From positions 1-64,000 of the forward strand of contig NZ_BAFU01000064.1 of assembly GCF_000308495.1 (NCBI RefSeq): a stretch of DNA of 64,000 nucleotides, read 5' to 3'. The stretch is from Nocardia brevicatena NBRC 12119 (GTDB lineage: Bacteria; Actinomycetota; Actinomycetes; Mycobacteriales; Mycobacteriaceae). The position numbers and the translations under genes are program-made. A model generated the notes under the pieces. That model did no database searches. It was given only the letters and a program-made list of their open reading frames with translations, and had not been told where the DNA came from. Of the stretch, positions 1 to 7,691 are shown one piece after another. How positions within the stretch are numbered: the first letter of the stretch is position 1; each line of letters begins with the position of its first letter.

Positions 1-417
1 GGCCGCGGCATTCGGGGTGGGAGCAGAGTCGCGGGCGGGCGCCGGGCCGGGTTTCACCGCCGGACCGGGCTTGGGACCGACCGCAGGCGTCTCGGATACG
101 GCACCGGTGGGCGCGGCCGCGGGTTTGGCCTGCTCGGGAGCGCGCGGGCCCGGTTTGGGGCCGGGCGCGGGCCGGGCCGAGGGTTTGACGGCCGGACGGG
201 CCGCCGTGGACGGCCCCGGCTTCGCCATGGTCTTGTTTCCGTTCGTCGGCGCGGATTTCGCCGCGAACGATTCACGCAATCGGCGGGCGACGGGTGCCTC
301 CACCGTCGACGACGCCGATTTCACGAACTCGCCCTGCTCCTTGAGCGTTGCGAGTAGTTCTTTGCTCGTGACACCGAGTTCTTTGGCCAACTCGTGCACG
401 CGGGCCTTGCCTGCCAC
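1..417 (-). CDS. infB: Translation initiation factor IF-2, N-terminal part
   Basis: This is the 5' end of infB; the gene runs off the left edge, so only about 139 codons are visible. IF-2 is the GTPase that brings initiator tRNA to the 30S subunit. The GTG start at 415-417 follows a GAGGAG ribosome binding site and opens with [20 protein letters not shown], the IF2_N helical module (about residues 5-45). A basic stretch follows, then a long Pro/Ala/Gly-rich linker typical of actinobacterial IF-2. The GTPase domain lies outside the window. It is the last visible gene of the leftward rimP-nusA-ylxR-infB series, an order conserved across bacteria. Identity is secure from the N-terminal module and the neighbours. 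Confidence 0.93.
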   Translation of the reverse strand, partial: MAGKARVHELAKELGVTSKELLATLKEQGEFVKSASSTVEAPVARRLRESFAAKSAPTNGNKTMAKPGPSTAARPAVKPSARPAPGPKPGPRAPEQAKPAAAPTGAVSETPAVGPKPGPAVKPGPAPARDSAPTPNAAA

Positions 418-531
418 TGCTCTCCTCACTGAGAGGTCGAGCAGTGCCACCCGTCCGCGTCTGGCGACGGGGCCCCGCACGACCTCGGGTTATCTCCGAT
501 GGGCGTTCATCGTTGGTACTTCACGGTGTGC

Positions 532-984
532 TCATGAGTGCTCGTGCCTGTTCTCGAGGTGATGCTCCACGGCTGAGATATCCAGATGTCCGGACACTCG
601 TAGTGCTCTGCCGATCGCTCGGCGTCGTTCCGCTGTGCTCAGACAAACCGAAAGGGGGTGCAGCCAGGCACCCCTCCCGGAAAATCTGCGCCGCGGGTCG
701 GGAAGTATCGCGGTCACGCTCGTACCGTTACCGGTCTCACGTGCCCCCGCCACGATCCGCAGCAGATCGACGGCCGGCTCGCGCTTCCGACAACCCACGC
801 ACGTCCGTACCGGAACCGCTCGACGCCGAGGCGTCGCGGAGACGGTACGACCGGGCGGGGCAACCGGAGGCTCGGGCCGATCCGGTGTCCACTCTACCGT
901 TGCCCGGTTCCGGTGATCGAACCCCGCCCCCGACGAGCTTTCCAACCCGCCATCGAGCCCGGTTGTTCCCTGTTGTCGGATCAA
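532..984 (-). CDS. ylxR: YlxR family RNA-binding protein (DUF448)
   Basis: Small basic protein of the YlxR family, found between nusA and infB in most bacteria and thought to bind RNA. The family core is visible: [10 protein letters not shown], a LLRIV strand, [16 protein letters not shown] and RRAIGRALR. The frame stays open up to 1056, but an ATG there would overlap nusA by 76 bases. A TTG at 982-984 overlaps the nusA TGA (TTGA) and has GGAGG about 10 bases upstream, so I prefer it; this gives 150 residues with a poorly conserved N-terminal extension. It is the homologue of M. tuberculosis Rv2840c. The start is uncertain; the family assignment is not. Confidence 0.85.
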   Translation of the reverse strand: MIRQQGTTGLDGGLESSSGAGFDHRNRATVEWTPDRPEPPVAPPGRTVSATPRRRAVPVRTCVGCRKREPAVDLLRIVAGARETGNGTSVTAILPDPRRRFSGRGAWLHPLSVCLSTAERRRAIGRALRVSGHLDISAVEHHLENRHEHS

Positions 985-2009
985 CTGCGTTTCGCCTCCG
1001 TCCGCATACCGCCACCCACGTCGGGCGCCGCGTCGCTGCGGATATCGATCCGCCAACCGGTCAACCGCGCCGCCAGCCGGGCGTTCTGGCCTTCTTTGCC
1101 GATCGCCAGCGACAGCTGGAAGTCGGGGACGACCACCCGGGCCGCGCGGGCATCGGGGTCGACCACTGTGACCGATACCACCTTCGACGGCGACAGTGCA
1201 TTACCCACGAAGGTTGCCGGGTCCTCGGCGTAGTCGATGATATCGATCTTCTCGCCGGCCAGTTCGCTCATCACATTGCGCACCCGCTGCCCCATGGGCC
1301 CGATACAGGCACCTTTGGCGTTGACCCCGGGCACGGTGGAGCGCACCGCGATCTTGGAACGGTGACCGGCCTCGCGGGCCACCGCGACGATCTCCACCGA
1401 GCCGTCCGCGATCTCCGGCACCTCGAGCGCGAACAGCCGCCGCACGAGGTTCGGGTGGGTGCGCGACAGGGTGATCTGCGGGCCGCGCGCGCCCCGCGAG
1501 ACCCCGACCACGTAGCACTTGATCCGGTCGCCGTGCTCGTAGGTCTCCCCCGGCACCTGTTCGGCGGACGGGATCAGCCCCTCCGCCCCGTGCAGCTCGC
1601 TGCCGATACGCACCACCACGGTGCCGCGGGCGTTGGCGCGGGCGTCGCGCTGGACGACGCCGCCGACGATATCGCCCTCGTGGGTGGAGAACTCACCGAA
1701 GGACTTCTCGTTCTCCGCGTCCCGCAGTCGTTGCAGCACCACCTGTCGGGCGGTGGTGGCGGCGATCCGACCGAAGCCCTCGGGAGTGTCGTCCCATTCG
1801 GAGATCACAGTGCCGTCGGCGTCGAGTTCGCGGGCCAGCACCCGCACCACACCGGTTTTCTGATTGATGTCGATCCGCGCGTTGGGCTGGTGGCCCTCGG
1901 TGTGCCGGTAGGCGGTGAGCAGGGCGGACTCGATCGCGGAGATCACGGTCTCGATCGAGATCCCCTTGTCCGCGACTATGGCGCGCAGGGCTTCGATTTC
2001 GATGTTCAT
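981..2009 (-). CDS. nusA: Transcription termination/antitermination protein NusA
   Basis: NusA binds RNA polymerase and nascent RNA and modulates pausing, termination and antitermination. The 342-residue protein has the usual actinobacterial length. Domains in order: an N-terminal polymerase-binding domain (about 1-125, [20 protein letters not shown]), an S1 RNA-binding domain (about 130-205) and two KH domains. KH1 contains the [11 protein letters not shown] loop and KH2 ends with [17 protein letters not shown]. There is no acidic C-terminal repeat, as expected outside proteobacteria. The ATG overlaps the rimP stop by four bases (ATGA), so the two genes are translationally coupled. The stop overlaps the proposed ylxR start. 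Confidence 0.97.
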   Translation of the reverse strand: MNIEIEALRAIVADKGISIETVISAIESALLTAYRHTEGHQPNARIDINQKTGVVRVLARELDADGTVISEWDDTPEGFGRIAATTARQVVLQRLRDAENEKSFGEFSTHEGDIVGGVVQRDARANARGTVVVRIGSELHGAEGLIPSAEQVPGETYEHGDRIKCYVVGVSRGARGPQITLSRTHPNLVRRLFALEVPEIADGSVEIVAVAREAGHRSKIAVRSTVPGVNAKGACIGPMGQRVRNVMSELAGEKIDIIDYAEDPATFVGNALSPSKVVSVTVVDPDARAARVVVPDFQLSLAIGKEGQNARLAARLTGWRIDIRSDAAPDVGGGMRTEAKRS

Positions 2010-2626
2010 TCCATGGTCCCTTCGATCGAATCGGACGCTGCAACAGTGCCTTCTGCGGTTTCCGCGGCGTCCGCTCCCGCGGGTGGGCGACCGGGGGCGA
2101 CGCCCCCGGCAAGTTCCAGTTCGCGCGCGCCCGGCGGGGAGAACTCCACCTCGACCACGGCGTTCGCGATATCACGCAAGGCGACAATAACCGGATGCGG
2201 TGCGCGTTTGCCGCCCACGATCAGTGTCACCGCATCACCGGCCAATGCGCCAACCCGGGCCTCGAACTGCGGCGGGCAGCCGGGTTCCGGGGCGGGAGTC
2301 TCGGGCCGCAGCGTCACCCGCACCTTGCGGCCGCGCGCCCGACGCCAGTGTCGCTCCGCGGTGAGCGGCCGGCCGATACCGGGTGTGGTGACCTCGAGCA
2401 GGTACCGCGTCGACCCGAAATCGTCCGCCTCGTCCAGACGGTCCGACAGCCGCGTGCTGAGCTCGGCGATCCGGTCCAGGTCGGCGGCGTCGTCGCTGTC
2501 CACGATCACCCGAACCCGCGCCTGCCCGCCCGCGGCCGATATCTCCACGCCCTCGAGGTCGAATCCTCGGTCCTCGACTAGTCCGGCAACAAGCCGGCTC
2601 ACCCTCTCCTCGGTCGGCATCGGCAT
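2006..2626 (-). CDS. rimP: Ribosome maturation factor RimP
   Basis: RimP assists late assembly of the 30S subunit. The product is 206 residues. The N-terminal RimP domain ([20 protein letters not shown]) is followed by RVRVIVDSD and the signature [15 protein letters not shown]. An SH3-like C-terminal part comes next, then an Ala/Pro-rich tail longer than in E. coli. I chose the first of two in-frame ATGs, at 2626, with GGAG 10 bases upstream; the second is at 2620. The frame remains open far upstream but that part has no RimP similarity. It is the first gene of the rimP-nusA-ylxR-infB operon and corresponds to Rv2842c. Confidence 0.95.
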   Translation of the reverse strand: MPMPTEERVSRLVAGLVEDRGFDLEGVEISAAGGQARVRVIVDSDDAADLDRIAELSTRLSDRLDEADDFGSTRYLLEVTTPGIGRPLTAERHWRRARGRKVRVTLRPETPAPEPGCPPQFEARVGALAGDAVTLIVGGKRAPHPVIVALRDIANAVVEVEFSPPGARELELAGGVAPGRPPAGADAAETAEGTVAASDSIEGTME

Positions 2627-2946
2627 ATGGGCGGCTCCTGGTTCAGTTGTGACGCGGGCGGAAATTCTGTACCGGAGATCTAGCGTATCGCGCCTGAAAA
2701 GTGTAAAGGACCAGCGGCCGACGGTTCGTGCCCCTGCCCGTGGCGTCCGCGCGTCCCACAATCTCCGTACGGCTCGGCCGCCGGGTTCGATCCGCGCCCG
2801 CGCCGCCGGGTCCCGCCCGGGCGAACGTACCGCATACGGCACAGGTGGTCCCGTCGGTCGCTGTCCGCGCACGCAACCGCCCGGCCGCCGTACGCGAACG
2901 CGCCGGCACGATTCGACACCCGGCGCGGGTCTGGCACGATGGTCCG
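2627..2946. promoter_or_regulatory. Divergent intergenic region between rimP and the lipoprotein gene
   Basis: A 320-base gap between the divergent starts of rimP and the lipoprotein gene. It should hold both promoters. On the + strand TTCGAC near 2913 and CACGAT near 2933 precede the GTG at 2947 by a distance that would suit a leaderless transcript. No strong hairpin, repeat or coding similarity was seen. Confidence 0.35.
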
Positions 2947-3513
2947 GTGCCACACCGACCTCCTGCCCGGCCGATCGCCGGGCACAGCACCGGAATCCCG
3001 CCGGCCCGGCACAGCATCGGCTCCCATGCCCCGAATCGCCGTACCGTACTGCGCGCGGCGGGCGGCGCCGCGGTCGGCGGATTCGCGCTCGCCGCAATTG
3101 CCGGCTGCGCCGACGATACGATCCACGAACCGGATCCCCTTGCCGCCCAGGAGATCAGGGCCCGCGCCGACGCCGCCGCCGCGACCGCGGCCATCGCCCT
3201 GGACCCGCAGCGCTCGGCGGCGCTGAAAACCATCGCCGCCCAGCGCACCGCACACGCCGACGCGCTGCGCACCGAAATCGAGCGGGTGATCGGCGTGTAC
3301 GGCGACGGCACCACCCCCACCCACCGCACCCCGCCCCCGTCGCCCACCACAACCCCGGTCGAACCGCCGGACGTCACCACCCTGCGCGACCGACTGACCG
3401 CCGCGCGGCGGTCAGCACTCGACCTGGCCGGCACCCAGTCCGGCTACCGGGCCGGGCTGCTCGCGTCGATCAGCGCCGCCTGCGCCGTGCACGCGGAGGT
3501 TCTCCTGGCATGA
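2947..3513 (+). CDS. Putative Tat-type lipoprotein of unknown function
   Basis: A predicted exported protein of about 188 residues. From the GTG at 2947 there is a twin-arginine motif (R31-R32 in NRRTVLRAAGG), a hydrophobic stretch and a lipobox-like AIAGC with Cys54, so lipid attachment at the cell surface is likely. The mature part is Ala-rich and helical, with a Pro/Thr linker (about 120-145). The frame is open back to 2728, but that part is Pro/Arg-rich and lacks signal-peptide features. No good ribosome binding site precedes the GTG, so leaderless translation is possible. It corresponds by position to Rv2843 and is followed 75 bases later by the DUF4439 gene, probably in one operon. Function unknown. 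Confidence 0.7.
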   Translation: MPHRPPARPIAGHSTGIPPARHSIGSHAPNRRTVLRAAGGAAVGGFALAAIAGCADDTIHEPDPLAAQEIRARADAAAATAAIALDPQRSAALKTIAAQRTAHADALRTEIERVIGVYGDGTTPTHRTPPPSPTTTPVEPPDVTTLRDRLTAARRSALDLAGTQSGYRAGLLASISAACAVHAEVLLA

Positions 3514-3588
3514 GCGGTCAGCACCCGGGGGCGGTAGCGCAGCGTAACCACGCAGGGCACCCGCCTGTGCCCGAAGGAGACTCCCCGC

Positions 3589-4026
3589 ATGAGTGATGCC
3601 ACGCAGGCGCTGCTCGACGCATTGGACGCCGAGTACGCCGCCGTGTACGCCTATGGCCTGGTCATGGCCTATACGGCTCCGGAGAACCGCCTGTTGATCC
3701 ACCAGTACAGCGCCGCCCACCGGGCGCGCCGGGACGCCACCGTCGACGCGCTCGCCGCCACCGACGTGACCGCCCCGTCCGCGGAACCCGCCTACACCGT
3801 GCCCGACCCACCGAGCGACCCAGGCTCCGCGTACCGCTTGGCCGTCACGGTCGAAACCGATACGGCTGCGGCGTGGCGGTCGGTGGTCGAACAAGCCGAT
3901 TCGCCCCTGACGCGCCGCACGGGTGTCGAGGCGCTCACCGAATGCGCCGTGCGGCTGGCCACCTGGCAACGGATTCTCGGCGCGGAGCCGGCCACCACCG
4001 CGTTTCCCGGCCGCCCCGCCTCCTGA
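3589..4026 (+). CDS. DUF4439 ferritin-like domain protein
   Basis: A 145-residue protein resembling the actinobacterial DUF4439 family, predicted to have a ferritin-like four-helix fold. ATG 3589 follows a good GAAGGAG site. The N-terminal helix (ALLDALDAEYAAVYAYGLVM) carries the Glu/Tyr pattern of ferritin-like helix A. Helical segments around HRARRDATVDAL and TAAAWRSVVEQ follow. There is no signal peptide. It matches Rv2844 in position, directly after the lipoprotein gene and facing away from rimP. No substrate or metal has been established for the family, so the function is open. Confidence 0.8.
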   Translation: MSDATQALLDALDAEYAAVYAYGLVMAYTAPENRLLIHQYSAAHRARRDATVDALAATDVTAPSAEPAYTVPDPPSDPGSAYRLAVTVETDTAAAWRSVVEQADSPLTRRTGVEALTECAVRLATWQRILGAEPATTAFPGRPAS

Positions 4027-4068
4027 CCCGTTGTCGGCGGCGACACGCGGCCGCCTCCTGGCCCGCGG

Positions 4069-4165
4069 TCAGGACTTGTGCGGAACCCCGGTCATCAGAC
4101 CGCCGTCCACCACGAACTCCGAACCGGTCGCGTACGCGGACTCGTCGGCGGCCGGGAATCGGACA
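4069..4165 (-). pseudogene. C-terminal fragment of a short-chain dehydrogenase
   Basis: Reading leftward, the segment ending at the TGA at 4069 encodes ADESAYATGSEFVVDGGLMTG, the typical C-terminus of NAD(P)-dependent SDR enzymes of the 3-alpha/20-beta hydroxysteroid dehydrogenase type. Similarity stops near 4165. The Rossmann fold and the catalytic Ser-Tyr-Lys are absent. The break lies about 90 bases from the IS605-type element at 4252, so the insertion or a related deletion probably removed the 5' part. It cannot be functional. Confidence 0.75.
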
Positions 4166-4251
4166 CGCCCTCGCTTTCTCTGCGCCCCACGCGGGCTGTC
4201 GCCGGACCTCGTCCGGCGGTGTCCTCCAGGGTCGAGTGACCCAGCGAACGT

Positions 4252-4456
4252 AGCGCGCAAGCCTCCGCGTTCAGGCGGAGGTTAGCGCATCTGATATAGT
4301 CCTGGACTGTCGCCGCCGGGCCGGCGGAGACACAAAAAGCCTGTGGAGCGGACGTAAGACTGTAAAAGGCCTGCCTTTTCAGCTGTTTGCGGTGAAACAG
4401 GAAACCCGACTCGTGAGGGTTGGAATCCTCTCCCTTCAGGAAGGGGAGGAGGTCAA
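4252..4456 (+). mobile_element. Internally deleted IS605/TnpB-type element (LE joined to RE)
   Basis: A 205-base non-autonomous element. Its left part (4252-4292) contains CGTAGCGCGC and the hairpin CCTCCGC-N6-GCGGAGG followed by AGCGCATC. It aligns with the left end of the tnpB relic at 17108-17149 read on the minus strand, which has CGTAGCGCGC, a CCCCGCCC/GGGCGGGG hairpin and AGCGCATC. The right part encodes the last 19 residues of a TnpB (4306-4365: VAAGPAETQKACGADVRL then TAA). It ends in the paired hairpins typical of TnpB right ends and omega RNAs (4403-4421 and 4427-4449), then GGTCAA. Almost all of tnpB is missing, so movement would need transposase in trans. Confidence 0.75.
4306..4456 (+). 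ncRNA. Omega-RNA-like (reRNA) right end of the IS605-type element
   Basis: In TnpB systems the guide RNA is formed from the 3' end of tnpB and the right end, and the guide starts just past the element. The retained segment has that architecture: a tnpB 3' tail with stop at 4363-4365, a hairpin AACCC-N9-GGGTT (4403-4421), a second C/G-rich hairpin (4427-4449) and terminal GGTCAA. A guide would begin at 4457, the ATG of the next gene. No promoter was identified and no intact TnpB is in the window, so expression and activity are inferred only. Confidence 0.45.
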
Positions 4457-6301
4457 ATGGGTATCGCTCCGACCGCCACCGCGGAGCCCTCATCCACTCG
4501 ATTCCAAGAGCAGTCGCGACTGTCGTTCGCCCGCTGGTCGGCGCGTCTCGGCGGGCCGGTGGCCGTCGCGGCGGTCGGCCTGATCGTCGTACAGGTGGTG
4601 CTGCGCGGATGGGTCGCCGGGAACGGCTACTTCTACTGGGACGACCTCATCCTCACCGGTCGCGCGGGCCGGTATCCGCTGTTCTCGGCGGAGTTGCTGC
4701 TGTACAACCACGACGGGCATTTCATGCCGCTGGCCTTCGTCACGGCCTGGGTGGTGACGAAGGTGGCGCCGCTGGGGTGGGCCGGCCCGGTGAGCACCCT
4801 GCTGGTGTTGCAGTCGATGGCCTCGGCAGCCGTTGTGCGCATGCTGTTCGTGCTGGTCGGCAAGCGGTGGGCGGTTCTGCTGCCGCTGGTGTTCTATCTG
4901 TTCTGCCCGTTGACGCTGCCCGCGTTCGCCTGGTGGGCGGCGGGGCTGAACGCGCTGCCGCTGCAGATCGCGTTCGCCTGGGTGGTCACCGACGCGGTGC
5001 TGCTGGTCCGCACCGGGCGACGGCGGTACGCGTGGACCGGGACCGCGGTCACGGCGGCGGCGCTGCTGTTCTTCGAGAAGGCGGCGATCGTGCCGTTCGT
5101 GGCGTTCACCGTCGCGGTACTGGTGGGATATGTCGACGGTGCGGGCCCGCGGATTCGGGAGGTCGCGCGGCGCGGGGCGGCGTTGTGGGCAGGGACCGCC
5201 GCGGCGCTGGGCTGCTGGCTGATCGGCTACCTGCTGGTGGTGGATCTGTCGCCGGTTCGGGGCAGTTCCGGGGATCTGACAGGGCTACGGCCCGGTGCGA
5301 CCTCGGCCGGTGTGGTGACCGCGCTGGTGGGTGGGCCGTGGGGTTGGGAACGGTGGCTGCCGGCCTCACCGTGGGCGGTATCGCCCCCCTGGACGGTGGT
5401 GGGGGCGTGGCTGCTGGTGGCGGCGTTCGTGGTGTGGACCCTGCGCACCCGGGCTCGGGTATGGCCGATCTGGGCGGCGGCCGTGGTCTATGTGGTGGCG
5501 GTGCAATTGCCGGTGGCGCTGGCGCGCGGCGGCCCCAATACCGTCGAGGAGCTTGTCCTGTCGCTGCGGTATCTGGCCGATCTGGGGCTCGCGCTGACCG
5601 TGGCGGGCGCGCTGTTGCTGCGGTCGCGACCCCGACCGGGCCGACGGCCGGCGCGGTCGCCGCAACCGCGTGCGGTGGCGACGCTGGTCGCACTGTTCCT
5701 GGTGAGCAGTCTGTGGTCGACCTACACCTTTACGCGCAGTTGGTCGGCCGGACCGACCAGGGAGTACGTCACCACGCTGAAAGCAGAGTTCACGCGCTGG
5801 GACGGGGCGCCGCTACTGGAACAGGAAACGCCGTGGGGCGTGCTGAGTCCGATGGCCTATCCCCAGAATCTGAGCAGCCAGGTGCTGTCACCGATCGCGC
5901 CCGACGCGTTCGCCGACTCGACCCCGCGGCTGCGGATGATCACCGACGCCGGGGAGATCGTCGACGCCGCGGTCTGGTGGAACCGCGGTATCGTCCCGGG
6001 TCCGGAACCGTCCTGCGGCTACCGCATCCGCGGAGACGCGGCCGTCCGGCTCCCGCTCGACGGACCCATGATCTCCCATCAATGGACCGCGCAGCTCAAC
6101 TACTTCGCCGCCCGCGACGGTCGGATCGACGTCGGGTTCGACGGCCACCCGCCTGTCTCGGTACCGGTGCGCGCGGGGATGCACACCGTCTACGTCCGTC
6201 TGCTGGGTAGTGGTTCCGCGCTCCGGATACGGTCGCAGACCCACGGACAGGAGCTGTGCATCGGCAGGGGCCCGGTGGGAGTGGCCTCGTACGACAACTG
6301 A
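4457..6301 (+). CDS. GT-C-like polytopic membrane protein
   Basis: A 614-residue integral membrane protein with about 10-11 predicted hydrophobic segments (first about 32-50) and a C-terminal extracytoplasmic region of about 170 residues (from about 440) rich in beta-type sequence. The loop after the first membrane segment contains YFYWDDL (D62, D63), the place where GT-C polyprenyl-phosphate-sugar glycosyltransferases keep their catalytic acidic residues. A role in glycosylating a cell-envelope component is therefore plausible, but the substrate cannot be read. The ATG is preceded by GGAGGAGG with a 4-base spacer, and that site belongs to the end of the IS605-type element. Alternative: a non-enzymatic membrane protein of the same fold. 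Confidence 0.7.
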   Translation: MGIAPTATAEPSSTRFQEQSRLSFARWSARLGGPVAVAAVGLIVVQVVLRGWVAGNGYFYWDDLILTGRAGRYPLFSAELLLYNHDGHFMPLAFVTAWVVTKVAPLGWAGPVSTLLVLQSMASAAVVRMLFVLVGKRWAVLLPLVFYLFCPLTLPAFAWWAAGLNALPLQIAFAWVVTDAVLLVRTGRRRYAWTGTAVTAAALLFFEKAAIVPFVAFTVAVLVGYVDGAGPRIREVARRGAALWAGTAAALGCWLIGYLLVVDLSPVRGSSGDLTGLRPGATSAGVVTALVGGPWGWERWLPASPWAVSPPWTVVGAWLLVAAFVVWTLRTRARVWPIWAAAVVYVVAVQLPVALARGGPNTVEELVLSLRYLADLGLALTVAGALLLRSRPRPGRRPARSPQPRAVATLVALFLVSSLWSTYTFTRSWSAGPTREYVTTLKAEFTRWDGAPLLEQETPWGVLSPMAYPQNLSSQVLSPIAPDAFADSTPRLRMITDAGEIVDAAVWWNRGIVPGPEPSCGYRIRGDAAVRLPLDGPMISHQWTAQLNYFAARDGRIDVGFDGHPPVSVPVRAGMHTVYVRLLGSGSALRIRSQTHGQELCIGRGPVGVASYDN

Positions 6302-6358
6302 ACCCCGAACAACCCGAAATACCCTCCCGGACCGGTGGCCACGGCGTTACCGTAGGCC

Positions 6359-6784
6359 ATGCATTTCGACGCCACCACGGATATCCGAGCGAGCGCGGAT
6401 ACGGTCTGGCGCATCCTCATCGATGTCGAATCCTGGCCCAACTGGACCGAATCCATGCGTGCGGTCCAGCGCCTGGATTCCGGTGAGTTCGCCGTCGGCA
6501 GCCGCGTGGAGATACACCAGCCGCGGCTGCCCTCCGCCATCTGGACCGTCACCCGTATGACCCCGGGAGTCGAATTCACCTGGCAGGCCCGCAATCCCGG
6601 TCTCACCACCATCGCCGGCCATCGCCTCACCGAGCGCGCGGGCGCCACCAGAGTCCACCTCACCCTGGACCACAACGGTCCGCTCTCCTGGGCGGTCGGC
6701 CGCGCCACCGCCGGCCTCACCCGGCGGTACCTGGAGATGGAGGCCGCGGGCCTGGCCCACCGCGCGGAGGCCCGACCGGACTAG
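6359..6784 (+). CDS. SRPBCC family protein (polyketide cyclase/START-like)
   Basis: A 141-residue protein of the SRPBCC helix-grip fold, which forms a deep hydrophobic ligand cavity. The first strand and helix (FDATTDIRASADTVWRILID), the WPNWTESM motif, and the strand series EFAVGSRVEIHQ, WTVTRMTPGVEFTW and TRVHLTLDH match the fold. A C-terminal helix (GLTRRYLEMEAAGL) closes it. Ligand unknown; members range from aromatase/cyclases to lipid binders. It follows the GT-C-like gene by 57 bases on the same strand and may be cotranscribed. A strong hairpin lies 82 bases downstream. Confidence 0.8.
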   Translation: MHFDATTDIRASADTVWRILIDVESWPNWTESMRAVQRLDSGEFAVGSRVEIHQPRLPSAIWTVTRMTPGVEFTWQARNPGLTTIAGHRLTERAGATRVHLTLDHNGPLSWAVGRATAGLTRRYLEMEAAGLAHRAEARPD

Positions 6785-6865
6785 CGCGACGCCGGTGTAC
6801 GGCGACCCGGGCAGCCGGGTCTCGGACGGGATGGCGCCGGCACCGAATCGATGGCCCCGGACATG

Positions 6866-6901
6866 ACCGTGGGCCCGGCCATGAACGGCCGGGCCCACGG
6901 T
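6866..6901. terminator. Perfect 15-bp hairpin, probable bidirectional terminator
   Basis: ACCGTGGGCCCGGCC (6866-6880) is followed by the loop ATGAAC and the exact complement (6887-6901). It lies between the convergent SRPBCC gene and the DHFR-like gene. There is no U-tract, as is common for actinobacterial terminators. Confidence 0.7.
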
Positions 6902-6935
6902 AGGGGTGATCCGGATACGGGACGATTCCGCCGGT

Positions 6936-7487
6936 TCAGGACGCGGCCGGGCCGTAGTCCAGGTGGACGACGCCGTTGGAGTACACGTCGTGGGCCCCGA
7001 GCGCGAACTTGGCCGAATCGACTCCGTCGGCCCACAGTTTCTCACCCGAGCCGAGGGCGATCGGGAAGACGAACAGGTGCAGGTGGTCGACGAGTTCCTC
7101 CTTCAGCAACGCCCGCACCAGGGTGCCGCTGCCACTGATGTAGATGGTCCCGTCGACCTCGTCCTTGAGCTTGCGGATGACATCCGGGTCGTAGGCGCCG
7201 AGATGAACGCTGTTGTTCCATTCCACCTGCGGCTTGTTCGAGCCGACGACGTACTTGGTGGTGTCGTTGAAGAACGGGGCGCCCGGATCATCTTCGACGG
7301 TGCGGGTCGACCAGGCCGGAGCGAACATCTCGAAGGTGTGGCGGCCCAACAGGATCGCCTTGGACGCGGAGGTGATGGCCCCCAGGGTTTCGCCCATTTT
7401 CGGGTCGAAACCGAACCCGAAGGTCCAGGAGGGGTTCTCGTACACGCCGTCGAGCGAGATGAATTCGTGAACTGCGATGGTGCCCAT
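6936..7487 (-). CDS. Dihydrofolate reductase/RibD C-terminal family protein
   Basis: A 183-residue protein of the RibD C-terminal/DHFR-like family, NADPH-dependent reductases of mostly unknown substrate. The N-terminus (VHEFISLDGVYENP) is the family hallmark. SKAILLGRHTFEMFAPAW, then TKYVVGSN, then the nucleotide-binding GTIYISGSGTLVRALL and the LVDHLHLFVFPIALGSGEKL segment follow in order. It starts at ATG 7487 (TAGGAAAGGAAACACC upstream). About 93 bases upstream lie two 11-bp-phased TTACGGT heptamers, like those at the SARP locus, which suggests control by the neighbouring SARP regulator. Confidence 0.88.
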   Translation of the reverse strand: MGTIAVHEFISLDGVYENPSWTFGFGFDPKMGETLGAITSASKAILLGRHTFEMFAPAWSTRTVEDDPGAPFFNDTTKYVVGSNKPQVEWNNSVHLGAYDPDVIRKLKDEVDGTIYISGSGTLVRALLKEELVDHLHLFVFPIALGSGEKLWADGVDSAKFALGAHDVYSNGVVHLDYGPAAS

Positions 7488-7579
7488 GATGGTGTTTCCT
7501 TTCCTACCGGGTGATCGTGCTGCGCGGTACCGTGTTCCGCGGGTCCCGCGCTGTCGAGAGCAACTCTGCTCGAGGTGCC

Positions 7580-7597
7580 TTACGGTTTGTTTACGGT
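7580..7597. promoter_or_regulatory. Predicted SARP binding site (two heptamers)
   Basis: TTACGGT (7580-7586), spacer TTGT, TTACGGT (7591-7597): two direct heptamers with an 11-base period, the arrangement recognised by AfsR/SARP regulators. On the minus strand an exact 11-base gap separates the repeats from CAGAGT (7568-7563), a possible -10. The DHFR-like gene is the only gene it could drive. Confidence 0.6.
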
Positions 7598-7691
7598 CGG
7601 TCCGTCATCTCACGCGCCGCTGACCGGCGCGCGACGAAGACTAGCGGTTTCGTGCGGGTGACAGCTGTCCCCGCGGGTACTTCATCGGTTT

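Noticed and set aside
444-3596. A very long + strand open frame (over 1000 codons) opposite ylxR, nusA and rimP
   Set aside because: It is antisense to well-conserved genes, is Arg/Pro/His-rich with no domain, and reflects high-GC third-position bias.
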